The notes: generated from the letters alone by a model not told the origin. Shown: positions 1 to 11,614, counted from the first letter of the stretch. The stretch is DNA of 64,000 bases from Acheta domesticus (GCA_031308135.1 JAHLJT010000631.1:224325654-224389653); one strand, 5' to 3'. Numbers and translations: made by a program.

Positions 1-1060
1 CCAGTCGATCTGATTCTAGTCAAAGCTTTGTGATTTTGAAAAAGATTCTTTAAAATTTGGGGGTACTTTATATGAAGCCCCCCGGGGGTTTTCAAAATTT
101 TCTCAAAAACGGCTCCAAATTTTTTCTTTAAATTTCTTGTATGAATAGAGGAAAATACACTTTTTAACATGGCATAGGTCCGATTTTCACGTACAGCTCT
201 GAATTTTCCAAAATTGTGAAAGTTTGAATTTTTTCCGGCGTCTTTCTCAAACTACAAAATTGAAGATAGAGATTTTTTCTTCAAATAAAATTTTGTTCTG
301 CATATTGAGTTCTTTAATAAAGGTCATGTAAATTTTTTCACAATTTTGGTAGTTTTCGTGCAATATTGCGTGCAATATGTGCAATTTTAAAAAATTACAA
401 AAACTAAATTTTCTCAAAAACGGCCCCAAATTTTTTCTTTAAACTTTTGGTAGGGATAGTGGTAAATGTACTCTATCAGTGACATAAAAGCCATTTTGGT
501 CTATCGGTTGGTTTTTCAAAAATTCCAAAAATGTAAATTTTTTTACTTGTCTCTCACGTCGTTAATATTTACATTATCGGCGATTTTTTTACATTATTAT
601 ATTTACGAGTATATATGCTTTAAATAATGTCAAGTAAAGTTTCTCGAAAACACTACCGTTTTCTGTGAAAAGTAGCTCAAATTTCGGCATTTTCAGAAAT
701 GCTCAAACGTCATTTTCTCGTATATGGCTGCAATTTTTTTCTTGAAACTTTTGTAACGGATAGTGCTAATTACACACATTAGTATAGCGTGAAGTTTATT
801 TTGAGTTTTTTGTTTTTTTCTAAAATTATATAAATGTAAATTTTTTGAAAGATCTCTCACATCTTTAATATGCACATTATCCGCAATTTGTAAAGATGAT
901 TATATTTGTGAGTGTAAGTGCTTCAAATAACTTCAAATAAAGTATTTGAAAACTCAAAAATTTTCTGTGAAAATGAGCTTCAAATTTCGCATTTTTAGTA
1001 GTGCTAAAACGCCATTTTCTCCTAAACGGCACATAATTTTTAAAAGAAAATTGCCATTTA
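1..1060. repeat. AT-rich dispersed repeat, longest copy
   Basis: The stretch is AT-rich with no credible gene. Its phrases recur elsewhere: a start like 'gatctgattctag', then 'tacttta(t/c)atgaagc', then 'ttctcaaaaacggctccaaa' followed by a run of T and 'ctttaaa'. Related copies lie near 8580-8770, 9990-10095, 29540-29720, 31460-31915 and 44380-44720. Within this copy the 'tctcgaaaac...ttttctgtgaaaa...gctcaaatttc' module occurs twice (about 640-700 and 940-1000), so it has internal repeats. No ends, target duplication or coding capacity were recognised, so the class is unknown. Confidence 0.6.
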
Positions 1061-1084
1061 CGGCTAGATTTTTGTGTTCTTTAA

Positions 1085-1265
1085 TATTCTAAAATTGATG
1101 TTTCTGTTCTACCAATAGGAAACCGAAAAATTAAGAAAATGACAAAAAAATGTACTTTTGGCGATGATAGATGGTAGGAGAGAAGAAAGAGTATGTGGCA
1201 ATTCCGAATAGCTAGCGAAGACCCAGGAAAATAGAAAACTAATACGGGAAAGTCTGTGCCATTCT
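1085..1265. repeat. Short dispersed repeat, copy 1
   Basis: This segment contains 'gagtatgtggcaattccgaa' followed by a block ending 'acgggaaagtctgtgccatt'. The same blocks recur in the same order at about 8440-8560, and the end part recurs near 1980-2020 ('acgggaaagt...tagcaccactagt'). It is an uncharacterised dispersed repeat. The flanks to about 2270 show no gene. Confidence 0.5.
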
Positions 1266-2276
1266 GTTTCTGTTTTTTGACAAATAAATAAATTAAATAA
1301 ATACGGTCATGCTTAATTTTTTCAAAATACGAGTAGTTTTTCTTTAATTTTGTGACAAACGTAATAGGCCGCTGTAAATTTACTGCACTTCGGACATTGG
1401 ATGCGTCGTAAATTAGAATGTGCAATTTTGTATATTATTTCTTTCTTCGTTTCTTACATTCGAACTTTGTTATAGACTTGCACATTAATATTTTAGAAAT
1501 TGTTTATTTTGAAATATTTGAAATAAGTAAAAAGAATTAATAGCTCTCAGAATAGCGACAATGCAGGGTCTGCAACAATGGAATTCACTTTGCGCTCGCG
1601 ATTATCTGTGAATTCGTGTCATTGTTGTGACCTAATGGAGATGTATGAAAAGGAGTTATAATTGTCTAATTTATGTTGATATTTGCAGGCAAATATTTAG
1701 TTTTGCACCAAATGCTGTACCATTTGTAGTGAGTAGAGAATTTGTTGCATGGTTTTAAAATACTCTTCCCTAATCATGGCCCAATGGAAGGCATTTCTAT
1801 ATTTCCAGGGTATCAGGCTTCTTTTTCCAATACAGGGTTACAAAACTTTTGCATTCTATTTTTGTGAAGTTGTAGAATTCACATAGTTCTGACAACACTG
1901 CAATGGAAATAGTGAGTTCCAAGCGAAGATGTTAGCGCATAAAGTGCAATATTACAGTACCACTTAGCTGTTTCCTCTAATACGGGAAAGTAAGTGCTGT
2001 TGTAGCACCACTAGTTTGCAGTAGAGATTAGTCATAAAAATGTTTTGTGGGGAAATCTCACTAATGTAATGAAAACAAAAATTATTATTAATAAGGATTT
2101 TTTTCCTATTGATACATTTAACTTAGTGTTTATTCTAACTTTTATTTCCGAAGCCCCGTATTTGTTTGCTCAGCTAATACCTTCTATTACTAATGGAAGG
2201 TAGCTCGCGTGCTTTTTGCCATCAACATGGCAGAAGGCACAACGTTCAATTTTTGTTACTCATCGGACCTCCTTAA

Positions 2277-2435
2277 CATTGGCGTGTGGGGCCTTGGCTA
2301 GCCGGCGGTTGGTCGGTGCCGGATCTCAGCGTCCAGCAGAGGAATACCACTGACCCATCCCGAGCAAACAACACGGGACTTACGGGACAAATGATCTTAG
2401 CAGTTGACGCGCCCGGAATAACTAATCAAATAAAA
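2277..2435 (+). repeat. SINE-C, 5'-truncated copy
   Basis: This is the 3' part of the SINE-C family: 'ggtcggtgccggatctcagc' followed by 'gatcttagcagttgacgcgc', 'ccggaa' and an A/T-rich 'aatcaaat' tail. The same order is seen at 10200-10300, at 42480-42545 and, reverse-complemented, in the full copies. The tRNA-like head is missing. Confidence 0.6.
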
Positions 2436-2439
2436 TTAA

Positions 2440-3165
2440 CTGGAAAGAAGGCTAATTATTTTTAAGTTTTATGTTTTAAAAGTGTACCTATTGGTATGAC
2501 TTTTATGTGTGATTTTGCACAGAACTGACAGTAGCTTCTTAAAAGTATTTTGTGCTTGGTAGTTGAATGTAACTCGAAAAATAATTGTAACCAAAGAAGT
2601 TTCTATTGTTAGTTCATTCTTCTTTCAAGCTGATTTTTTCTCTTCCCTTTTTATAGAGAAATACTGGGAATTATAGTTACACCAATATAAAAGTAATAAT
2701 ATTTATTTGATATGGGATGAAATTGCAATTCAAATAGGCCTACACTAGCTATTTTCTATTATGTTTTTTTCAAATACGTTTACATGTTTTGTAATTTATT
2801 AATAATAGTTGTTAGGAACATTTACAATGTGATTATCGAAGTTTTGATTTCGTAAAATCCCGTGAAAATAGCGTTAAGATACATAGTATTATACGACCGC
2901 ACCCGTATTTCCCTACTAATGTGGCGGAGAGCGCAATGTTCAATTTGTTACGCTAGTGCTCACCTCTCACTATAGGAGTAGTGGGCCTTGGTTCAGCCGT
3001 GGCCTTCATTAAACGTTTAGTTGTTTCCTTGGTAACAAACGCTATTCACGTAACACAAATTTTAAATTCCATAACTATTATGGCCGTGAAAAAATAGCGT
3101 ATATGCTCCTCGGGAGAGAAATTATTTTTTCCTCTGTACACTTTGTAGCCCTCGGGCTAGAAGTA
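2440..3165. other. AT-rich region without a recognised gene
   Basis: The stretch is AT-rich non-coding sequence. A segment at about 2900-2995 resembles 2150-2290 ('gtatttccctactaatg' followed by 'gagcgcaatgttcaatttgttac'), so part of it is another dispersed repeat. No open frame with recognisable similarity was found. Confidence 0.4.
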
Positions 3166-4822
3166 CCGGGTGTCCCACCAACTATGGACCACCCCCATAA
3201 CTTCTAAACGGTTCTGGATATCGTAATGCAGTTTCCGATTAACAATGCAGAATGATGGGGCAAGTAACATGCCATAGAGAAATTGTCTATGACATTTTTA
3301 GTTTTTGAGAAATTTAATAATCTTTAATTTTTTTAATGGAACTATATATTTTTTTCAGCAGCAATGTATAGATCATGAAAAGAGGAATAAAATGATGTAC
3401 CATATGTTAGTATTTTGATGGTAATTTGAATATAAAATTAGACTTTCTGACACGTGATTTTTTAGTAAACGGTCTTTTTTTGTAGCAGCCCTTGCAACAG
3501 TAGCCGTTGATAAGACGGCCTTCGCGGCGTCGGGACTGTTTCGTGGAGACCAGGTGTGTGAGAGGGGCGGCTGTGAGTGATAGAGGCGTAACTACAGCAA
3601 TTCATGGTCTTGACATGAAGATCATATGAACAAACATCAACATTAATGATCAGAATTAGAGATTTTTGCCATTTGTTCATCTAAATTGAACTTTTCTTCT
3701 ACTGAAAATCCAAAGCAACGATAATCAAAAAGAACAAAATAAAACTAATTTGTAGCGGAAGGACGATAATAATAAAGGTTCTTTTCAAACTTAAAAGAAT
3801 CGAGCTCAGTGTGTTTGCAGAAACAAACTCTCATTTTAAAACATGGAAAGGGAATGAATGATTAAAGATTTTTATTTTAATATCTCGATAATTCATTAAA
3901 TAATAGATAGGTAAACATTTTCTATTATTATTTACTGTTAATAAACTTCTGATTTAAACACTTAGAAAAAGAAGAAAGCAATACAATTTTTGAAATATTC
4001 TTGACAGACTCTCAGTGTAAATTTAATAAACTTTAACAAAAATGCACATCTGCAGTCACAACTGCTAATACTGATTGGAGAGTTTCTCACTTCATTACGC
4101 CACGTGCTGCCACAAACTTGAAAATCCACGGCGGAAGTGTAATGTTTTCTTTTCCATTTATGAACAACAGGAGAGGTACGGTTGCGCAGTGGACAAATAA
4201 TCATCTTAATTAAAAATTAAATTTACCAACGAAGAGACGGTGGTTGGATTCTTGTCAAGTTTGAAAATGATACTTATTATTAAAGAAGACAAGTTACATG
4301 CAGATAAATCAATGGAATAAAATCTCTTATTCTGATCGTTAAAATTAGTGTTTCTTATTGCGACCTTTGTGACTAGACCCATGATTGCTTTAGTTAGGCC
4401 TCTTATCCCTCATTGCCACCCCTCTCAGTCTCCTGTCTCCACGCAAGTCTTGACGCCGTGAAGGTCACTTTTCCTGAAGGCGAGAGTTGCAAGGGCTGCT
4501 TCACGAAATATTGTCCGTTTAATTCAAAATTACATATCAGAAAATCTAATTTTATACTCAAATTACTATCAAAATGCTAGCTTATGATACATCATTTTAT
4601 TCCTCTTTTCATGATCTATACATTGCTGCTGAAAAAAAAAATATAGTTCCATTTAAAAAATCAAAGATGATTAAATTTCTCGAAAACTAAAAATGTTATA
4701 GACAATTTCTCTATGGCATGTTACTTGCCCCATGATTCCGCATTGTTAATCGAAAACTGTATTTCGATATCCTGAACCGTTTAGAAGTTATGGGGGTGGT
4801 CCATAGTTGGTGGGACACCCTG
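3166..4822. mobile_element. Fold-back transposon with very long inverted repeats
   Basis: The left end starts 'ccgggtgtcccaccaactat' and the right end is its reverse complement ('atagttggtgggacaccctg'). Similarity between arms continues for more than 300 bases, through the 'gcaagtaacatgccatagag' segment and a GC-rich block (3480-3590 against 4410-4510). It then fades toward a centre near 3995, so nearly the whole 1.66 kb is a diverged palindrome. TA flanks both ends (3164-3165, 4823-4824), as in Tc1/mariner-type insertions. No transposase frame is present, so it is a non-autonomous fold-back element. A partial copy of the arm lies at about 34027-34170. Confidence 0.85.
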
Positions 4823-4888
4823 TATATCTCAATAGTTTAATGTGGTCCATAGTTGGTAGGACATCCTGTATATCTCAATAGTTTAATG
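4797..4888. repeat. 46-bp tandem duplication of the element edge
   Basis: The unit starting 'tggtccatagttggtgggac' and ending 'caatagtttaatg' (4797-4842) is repeated immediately at 4843-4888 with two substitutions. The first unit spans the right terminus of the fold-back element plus its TA and flank. The copy therefore duplicates an element end together with adjacent host DNA. Confidence 0.9.
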
Positions 4889-5363
4889 GTACTTACAAGT
4901 ACACCTTAATAGTACACCAAGGCTTTATGTATTTGTCCTAAGGATCGAGAGGCGACACAATGCCCGAGGGCCTTTGGCCCGACGGCTTTTTGTCGTCCGA
5001 GATTACGGATTACTTGTCATATTTCCCTCCCATAATTCCCTCCTTAAGAGAACATGAATCATTCAACTGGTTTTTCTTATTTCCCTCGTACCAAGGCCGT
5101 CTAGAATAGTGTTAGAAGGCCTGTACCAATGTGAATGTCACGTGATCTGACGTCAAAATCGGTGGCTGAACATTTTTGGTTTTGCGTGTGCCCTTGTTAA
5201 CGAGCTGGAATATACTAGCTAATTAGCAGATTAGATGCCAACGGATGTTCTAATAATTCAGTATTAATTATGTGCACAGTTTCGTGCATAAAAAGAATTC
5301 CTTCGTTCATTATCTTTAAGTAAGCAAGGTATGTCTACTTTTAGTATTGAGTGATTTAAGTGC

Positions 5364-5603
5364 GTGGTGCAATTATCAAATATTTTATGTAATGTGTATT
5401 ATAATATGTTTTGTTGCTTGCTCTTGGATGTTTGTTTATACTGTTATACTCACCATGTTTTCAGTGAATACTTGCAATATGCAAAATACTTAAAGGAAGA
5501 TATTTTGAAAATTAGGCAGGAGAGATATATGATACAATGTCAAGCAAGTGAAGTGTGCCATGCTGTTGATCTAATAATGATGGATCGACGGCATGCGTTT
5601 TAA
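5364..5603 (+). CDS. Short open frame, doubtful coding exon
   Basis: The frame encodes 79 residues. The part after a 'ttttcag' at about 5456-5462 reads like a charged helix (EYLQYAKYLKEDILKIRQER) rather than random AT-rich sequence. I do not recognise the family. There is no supporting neighbour and no convincing donor. The rest of 4890-6260 shows no gene. Treat it as a possible exon only. Confidence 0.15.
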   Translation: MVQLSNILCNVYYNMFCCLLLDVCLYCYTHHVFSEYLQYAKYLKEDILKIRQERYMIQCQASEVCHAVDLIMMDRRHAF

Positions 5604-6267
5604 CATTGAAATTCCTAAACAATCCTGTTCTGTGCAGCGGGTGAAAACATAAATAGGAAAGATTTTGTCCCCTCAAAGAACGTGCGTGTGTATGTGTAAA
5701 ACACTTCGACTCAAAATTTATTCTCTACCAGAACAAGGCAGTGAAACGAGATGGTGCCGAGATATTTACTAAACAAATGTATCCGACTATAGTGAAAGAT
5801 ACATACCCTTCTATCTTTGTGTTACAGATACAGTTATCCGAAAATTTGTAAATTAAGTTTCTAAAGCATGAAAATCAAAGAACTTTATTGAATGGCTGTG
5901 TGTGAGAGACAGAGATCCGATTAATGAAAAACTCTGGAGTCGTCGACAAATGCTGCTCACTTTAATAGAAATAGTACTTTATGTATGTCAAACGTTTTAT
6001 TAAATACTGTGCATTGGGAATGTTTCGTTATAAGTATAATGGTTTCAGGAATATAAGTCGCAATGTCACAACACTGAGTGCAAAATAGGAAGACATTAAA
6101 GTTAATTTAAAGCGTCCAAAACAATTTTTATGTATTTACAATGGGATTTGTGTCGTTTGGATAATCTCTCTTACATAATCGACGGGAGTATTTTCCGAAT
6201 AAAATATTGCTTTCCATCCTTCCTCTTCTTATATTTGAGCAGCTTGAATTTTACAAACTTACCTATG

Positions 6268-6475
6268 CCGACGTGTGTTAGTCGAGATCGTTAAGAGAGT
6301 AGTGTCATAGCGCTCTCGGATCCAAAGATCGCGGGTTCGAGTCCCGCCACGGGCATGGTTGTATTTGTGTTCGTCCTTTCACCCCCCTGTCATCACCATA
6401 TCATTACATAGCGTTAAACCCAATAGTGGTCGCTAACGACCTTGATGTTAATGCGGCCTAAAGTAACAAGAAAAC
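6268..6475 (+). repeat. tRNA-derived SINE
   Basis: A B-box-like 'gggttcgagtcccgcc' (about 6332-6347) follows an A-box-like region, as in a tRNA head. The body ends 'cgaccttgatgttaatgcgg' and then 'cctaaagtaaca'. The sequence does not fold as a complete functional tRNA and is followed by a non-tRNA body, so it is a SINE. A relative of its head is split by the hAT element at 33107-35669. Confidence 0.6.
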
Positions 6476-6479
6476 TTAC

Positions 6480-8300
6480 CTATGAATATTTTCCTGTTCC
6501 TTACAATATTATCAAATCTTATTAATAATTACTAAGACGACCAATAGAGAAATATCTGATAAATTAATTACTACTAGCATTCCTACTAACTTTCATCGTC
6601 TCCTATATTATTTCAGTAGTATACCTTTTCATTGCGGCTCTCATACGTAACCAATCTTTATAAATAAGGATTCTAGAGAAAGAGAATTTCACGGAGACGT
6701 GACGAATTGCACTTTGACTTTAAAAATATGAAGGATTTGTTTAAAAAAAACGCATCTAAACATTCATGTCTAATGAAACCCGCAACACTTGCTAATGTTT
6801 TCGAATCTGTCTCCGAAACATCGCGGCCTTAAGAACTAAAATTTTGAGGCCAAAACCCTCAAAGAAACATTTTTCATACCATTATCTACAAGATTATTAT
6901 TTTTTGACTCGGAATTGCTTTTCTTGAGATACGTAAGAACGGAGAAAATAATTCAATACTTTTTAGTATACTTTGTATACTAAAGTATTGAAAAGTATTC
7001 AATACTTTTTAGTATATAATGTTTCACTTTTCGCACCCCGGCAAGCTGGCACCCTGACTCTCCAAAACCCCCTCGGTTCCTCATAACAAATCAAGGAAAG
7101 TTAAATAATATTTCAAAGAGTAGGTTTGTACTTGCCCGATCCGGTATTTTCGCACTACTTTACTTGGCTTTCTCAAGAGTAAAAACCTTTTCTATTATTT
7201 TTGTGACTATCAAGGAAAGCGAAAAGCTAACTCTCAAGGAAGATTGAATAATTTCTTCAAATGTTGTTTTTAAAGAAGTATTGTTCCAAGAACATCTCTC
7301 TATAATGCTGAATAAACTTTTATTGAAAATTTGTTTCCAACATCAATTGCATCAATTACATTGTTATTTTGTTTGATATTCTGTAAGTACATTAGTAGCT
7401 CCTCTCCTCCCCTCTCCTTGTTTATGGAAAGGATATACAAATGGATAGGGAAAGGGTAGGGTTTAACATGCGAGAGTTCTCGCACGTTATAAATTTTAAG
7501 CAGTAATAAAATTAAAGTAGACAACTTGAAAGAAATAGAACAGGAAAAATATAAAAATAATTGTTATCATGATGGTACTTAATCTCTAATGAGTATCAAT
7601 GATGGTAGCAAAATTGTTTTAAGAATTATATAAACATTTATATTATAAATAATGTAGTATGTACAAACATTTTAATCTTCTCAATATGTTAGTTTACGTG
7701 TACGAAAATTGTACAATATGGGAATGCCTTCATACAAATAACTCTCAAATAAATTCCTAGAGCATTGAGAAGGATTAATGTTTCCTCGTGTTATTTTAAA
7801 CAAGAATGGGTTTCCATGCAATTTTAAAAAGTAGATATTGTTTAAAACTGTTGAGAGTACGCCGTATTTTCTGCCAGCCACCCTTCCTGACGTCATTCGG
7901 CACAGGAGCAGGTCTATTCTAGACGGCCTTGCTCGTACCCACTATCCTTTCGATCCAGATAACTTATGCAGTGTATATCGAGCTCCGTATAGAAGGCAAT
8001 TACAATCAGGTACCATGAAGTATCAGTAAAAAAAGTATTTGTCTGTCGTGATGTTTAATCTACTTTTATATGTCCAGAACAGATTTTTACTTCACATGTT
8101 AAAGAAAAGCACTTTAACCAAAAAACGGTACGAGATATCAAAAAGTGGAGAAGGACATTGTTTATGTAATACTTTCTTACCTTTCTTTCAAAACTAAGAG
8201 CAAAAAGATCGGACCAAGAATTACAAAGGCAATGGTGTTTTCCGCGAAGCCTGTAAGGAGATCCAACTCCGATGATGGAGTAGGTAGGAAAAGCTTCGGC
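6480..8300. other. AT-rich region without a recognised gene
   Basis: The stretch holds short ORFs only. At 6955-7020 'aatactttttagtata' occurs twice around 'ctttgtatactaaagtattg', giving a local palindrome-like repeat. At 7860-7950 the segment 'ctattctagacggccttg' matches, in reverse orientation, a segment at about 5090-5110, suggesting another dispersed repeat. Confidence 0.4.
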
Positions 8301-8302
8301 AG

Positions 8303-8770
8303 CTAGTCTCTACACCTGCATTTCAGCGTCATCACGCGGTGATTGGGAGAACCTTTTACGGCATTTTCCGTCAGCTGCCATCGGTCGCCGCACAAAGTAC
8401 ATTCTTTTAACCTTTTTTTAATTTTTCGGTTTCCTAACAGTAGAACGGAAATAGAGCTGGCAAGAGTATGTGGCAAGTCCGAATAACTAGCCGAGACCAA
8501 AGGAAATAGAAAACAAATACGGGAAAGTCCGTGCCATTCTGTAGCACCACTAGTTATACTAGATGGCAGATGGAAATATTATTTTAAGAATATTAAAGAA
8601 AAGTAAAAGTTCGCCCTAAATGGCATCTTTCTTTGAAAAATTTGGAGCTTTTTTAAGAAAATTGCGTTTAAGTGTTACTGTAAATACGAAATTTGGAGCT
8701 CGTTTTCACAGAATATTTTTGAGTTTTCGGAAAAGTTTTTTAGAAAACAATCTTCCGACCGACGACCACG
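8303..8770. repeat. Dispersed repeats, two abutting families
   Basis: 8303-8560 carries the second copy of the 'gagtatgtggcaa...acgggaaagtc...tagcaccactagt' repeat seen at 1085-1265. 8580-8770 carries a short piece of the AT-rich repeat found at 1-1060 ('gaaatttggagctcgttttcacaga'-type module). No coding capacity was seen. Confidence 0.5.
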
Positions 8771-8927
8771 CTCGACTGAACCAAGACTGAACGCTCTTTC
8801 AATATGTGCTGAGTTTCAAGACGCCTTATCGCTCTGAGCTTTACAGAATATAGTCTATTCATTCTTTTTGGAACAATTGAAGCTTCTGTTCACAATCCTG
8901 AATCAATACATTGAGGTTTCAACAACT

Positions 8928-9155
8928 TTACTTTCGTTTCAAATCAAATGTCCCCATAAATGAGCAAAATGGACCACTGTGCGCCGGAGGAAATGTCGTG
9001 CAGCATAAAAAATAAAAGGTATCAGTCACTGCTGCATGGGTGTTAGAGGCATATTTCTGTTCGAGTTTTTTCAGATCCGGTTCTATTTCTTTTAAAATAT
9101 TCAGGAACATCGCCATCGACAATCTGAATCTCGTTACGAATTGAGCATCATCCAA
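8928..9155 (-). pseudogene. PIF/Harbinger-like transposase fragment
   Basis: The 75-residue minus-strand frame begins with a segment (DDAQFVTRFRLSMAMFLNIL) that resembles the amino-terminal region of HARBI1/PIF-Harbinger transposases, where a 'fRls...f..ll..l.p.l' helix precedes the DDE domain. No downstream catalytic domain follows in any frame I could see. This is at best a transposon fragment or relic. The family assignment rests on a short motif and is tentative. Confidence 0.35.
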
Positions 9156-9459
9156 TTAATAAAAATGATATTTTTTAGTTACAGGTCGTTCTGGACACAT
9201 GGTTTATAAACGCACAATGTTAAGTACCAAAATTATCTCTCATGTTAACGCCGCGTAAAGAGCAAAAGAGTAAAATAGTAAGTTCGTTGATGAAATACAA
9301 TACACAGTTTGATTCACCGTCACCTCATGACAACAGTTTAACGGTTTGTCAAAGACGTTGACGTACCGGTTCGTCAGAATTTGACGATCGTCGGGCGAAA
9401 CGTTGTCGGTGAAACGAAAAAATGGCGTTTAACGCGCCGTCAGAAGTTTGATGTCCATC

Positions 9460-9990
9460 TAAGCTTCTGATCATAGTGGTCAAACCGGCCGCTAGGATTC
9501 GAATCCTGACGGTAGCGAATTTTTCGCCCCTAGGTAAATAGCTAGGTCGAATTCACCTACTTTCTGGAGGATAATTGTAGCAAAGGTTTTCAGTAGTTTC
9601 GTCGATCAATGTCAGGCGAATGCCTGAACAATACCCCCAAAACAGGATAATTCCTTCATCTTTGTCCCCGACAGTGACATCATTTTCGACACTAGCTTGT
9701 CAGTTAGGTCGAATTCAGTCTCTGTCTGGAGGAGAATTCTAGCGATCGGCTGCTCTGATCGGGAGTTTTTCGTGGTTTCTCCGGTTAATAAGAGGCGAAT
9801 TCCGGAGGAGTACCCTAACAAACGGGCCACGGACCGCGCGCGATCGTCCCTTTTGCTTCATTGTCCTATCCTCACCCCTTATTACACATATTTACACTCG
9901 CACAACACTACCACACATGTTGGGAGATCCGTCGGGAGCCTAGAGCTTGTCCCGTCGCGGATTCGTTCAGACGATTTTCTCCAAAACTGA
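9460..9990 (+). repeat. SINE-C copy, interrupted
   Basis: The tRNA-like head with B box 'aggattcgaatcctgacgg' (about 9494-9512) is followed by the family body: 'gtcgaattca', 'ctggaggagaattctagcga', 'ctctgatcggga', 'cgtggtttct', the 'ggccacggaccgcgcgcgatc' block, and 'cacaacactaccacacatg'. The copy breaks off at about 9990, where a fragment of the AT-rich repeat of 1-1060 follows. Confidence 0.75.
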
Positions 9991-10097
9991 TATTCCCGGA
10001 TCGATCTGATTGATCTCGTGGCCCCTTGAATTTGAAACTGATATTTTAATTTTGGAGGTTACTTTACATGAAGCGCCTGGGACATTTTCAACCAACT

Positions 10098-10305
10098 CGC
10101 ACTACTCTACCACACATGCTGAGAGACCAGTCGGGGGCTTAGAGCTCGTCTCGGCTGGGTCCCCATGATGGGCGATACCTGGTTGGAGAAAACCGCGCTA
10201 GCCGACGGTAGGTCGGCGCCGGATCTCTCCTTCCAGCGGGTGGCGATCGCCGCCACTTCCCGAGGGAAAAACGTGCTTTGCTCTTCGGGGATGAACGCCC
10301 CGAGC
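10098..10305 (+). repeat. SINE-C copy, 3' part
   Basis: This segment repeats the middle and 3' body of SINE-C: 'gcactactctaccacacatg', 'gggcttagagctcgtctcgg', 'gatacctggttgg', 'ggtcggcgccggatctctcc'. It is separated from the previous copy by about 105 bp of AT-rich repeat. It is either a second insertion or the displaced end of the first. Confidence 0.65.
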
Positions 10306-10334
10306 TAATGAGTGACTAGCGAATGCGTTTGTGC

Positions 10335-10734
10335 AGGTGCGTGAGCGGCGTGGCTGCGATGGCGCGGGGGGTGCGCGCGGAGGAGGAGCGCTTGCGCCGG
10401 GCGGAGGCGGCGCTGGCGGCGCTGCAGCGGCGCGTGGACGAGCTGGAGCGGAGCGTGCGCACGGCCTCCGCGCGCATGGAGCACCTCACGCCCACCGTGG
10501 AAAAGCTCCTGGAGCGCCTGGCCGCCGACCCCGCCGACCCCGCCGGCCACGCCACCGGCCACGCCACCGGCCACGCCACCGGCCACGCCACCGGCCACGC
10601 CGGTCCCGCCGGCCACTCCGGCCACTCCGGCCCCGCGGGCCCCGCCGGCCACGCCGGCCACCGCCGCGCCACGCCGGCCCCACCGCCGCGCCACGGCAGG
10701 CGGCCACACACGGAGCAAACGGAGCGAATGCGGT
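10335..10734 (+). CDS. Coiled-coil exon, possibly of the ankyrin gene
   Basis: The exon is very GC-rich, in sharp contrast to its AT-rich surroundings. It lies after a 'tttgtgcag' acceptor and before a 'gcg|gtgagc' donor. Its open frame encodes an Arg/Glu/Ala-rich segment (AEEERLRRAEAALAALQRRV then DELERSVRTASARMEHLTP) with heptad-like leucine spacing, predicting a coiled coil. A Pro/Gly/His-rich tail follows, built on a GHAT tandem repeat. GC content and strand match the ankyrin exons downstream. The donor phase (two bases of a codon) does not fit the next ankyrin exon directly, so an exon is missing, an indel is present, or this is a different gene. I do not recognise the family. Confidence 0.45.
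10545..10601 (+). repeat. 12-bp coding minisatellite
   Basis: The unit 'ggccacgccacc' is repeated almost five times in frame, giving repeated Gly-His-Ala-Thr. It sits in the tail of the coiled-coil exon. It is likely length-variable and prone to assembly error. Confidence 0.9.
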
Positions 10735-10739
10735 GAGCC

Positions 10740-11179
10740 AGGGCAGGGTTGCCACATTCGGGCGGAATTTCCATTTTGGGGCTGGAAAACGACGAAAATT
10801 GACTTCGCGGAATACCGCCCATTGGGCGGAAATGCATCAAAAGGTGCGGTTTTCGGCGAATTCAGATTACGACAAAATTTAAAAGAACGCAATGGCGTTG
10901 AGAGTGAATTTAATTTTTTAGTTTTTTACTTTATTCTGATTTTTTATTAATCATGTGATAATTCGTTGAAATTTACTTTGAGAAATGAGTAATGTTAGTT
11001 TTTAGACCTCTCGTAAAGGGTGTGTTCTAAAAGTCATTACGTCGTTGTCGTTCACAGCATGAGTGTTTATCACATTGGCAGTACTTGGAGTTAATTTTAG
11101 AACGCACCATTTAAAATGAGCCATCCTTTGGAAATACAGTGTCACTGCCAGCATTTTCCGTTAAGCCATGGGGAATAGG
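10740..11179. other. Non-coding stretch before the hAT-like interval
   Basis: The GC-rich exon gives way to ordinary AT-rich sequence. No feature could be identified apart from the 8-bp 'ggaatagg' at 11172-11179, which is the putative left target-site copy of the hAT-like interval. Confidence 0.4.
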
Positions 11180-11457
11180 CAGGGTTGGGCAAAATACTTG
11201 AAAAATGTATTTCAGATACAAAATGCTTCGCCGAAAGTATTTTAGATACAAAATACAAAAGAGTATTTTAAAATACTTTTGAAAATACAATCAACAGTGT
11301 TTTACACATAATAACTTCTATACTATATTTTTCTTTTAAACAACCATTCACGTTCAATACAAGATCACATCACATTAAAAATTTTATTATTAAAAATATA
11401 TAACATTATATAAAAATGTTTCTAATGAAATTTTCAACCCATTTCAGGTATCCGTAT

Positions 11458-11613
11458 GGGGTCATCCATAAATTACGTAATGCTAAAGGGGGAGGGACAG
11501 GGTCTGAGGCAGCGTTACGCTAGCTTTGCATAGAGATAGGGAAGTGCGTTACAAGGGGGGAGGGGGTATTGAAAATACTCGAAATTTGCGTTACGTAATT
11601 TATGGAAGGCCCC
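11458..11613. mobile_element. MITE with 'cataaattacgtaa' inverted repeats
   Basis: The inverted ends are 'ggggtcatccataaattacg' on the left and 'cgtaatttatggaaggcccc' on the right, around a G-rich centre. A second copy lies at 27920-28062 with the same architecture. There is no coding capacity. Confidence 0.8.
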
Positions 11614-11614
11614 T

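Noticed and set aside
6300..6360. Possible tRNA gene
   Set aside because: It has a B box but no convincing cloverleaf or acceptor stem, and the non-tRNA SINE body continues downstream.
10305..10892. Long minus-strand frames and a second plus-strand frame over the GC-rich exon
   Set aside because: They are antisense or off-frame shadows of the coiled-coil exon, dominated by repeated Gly/Ala/Val or Arg codons.
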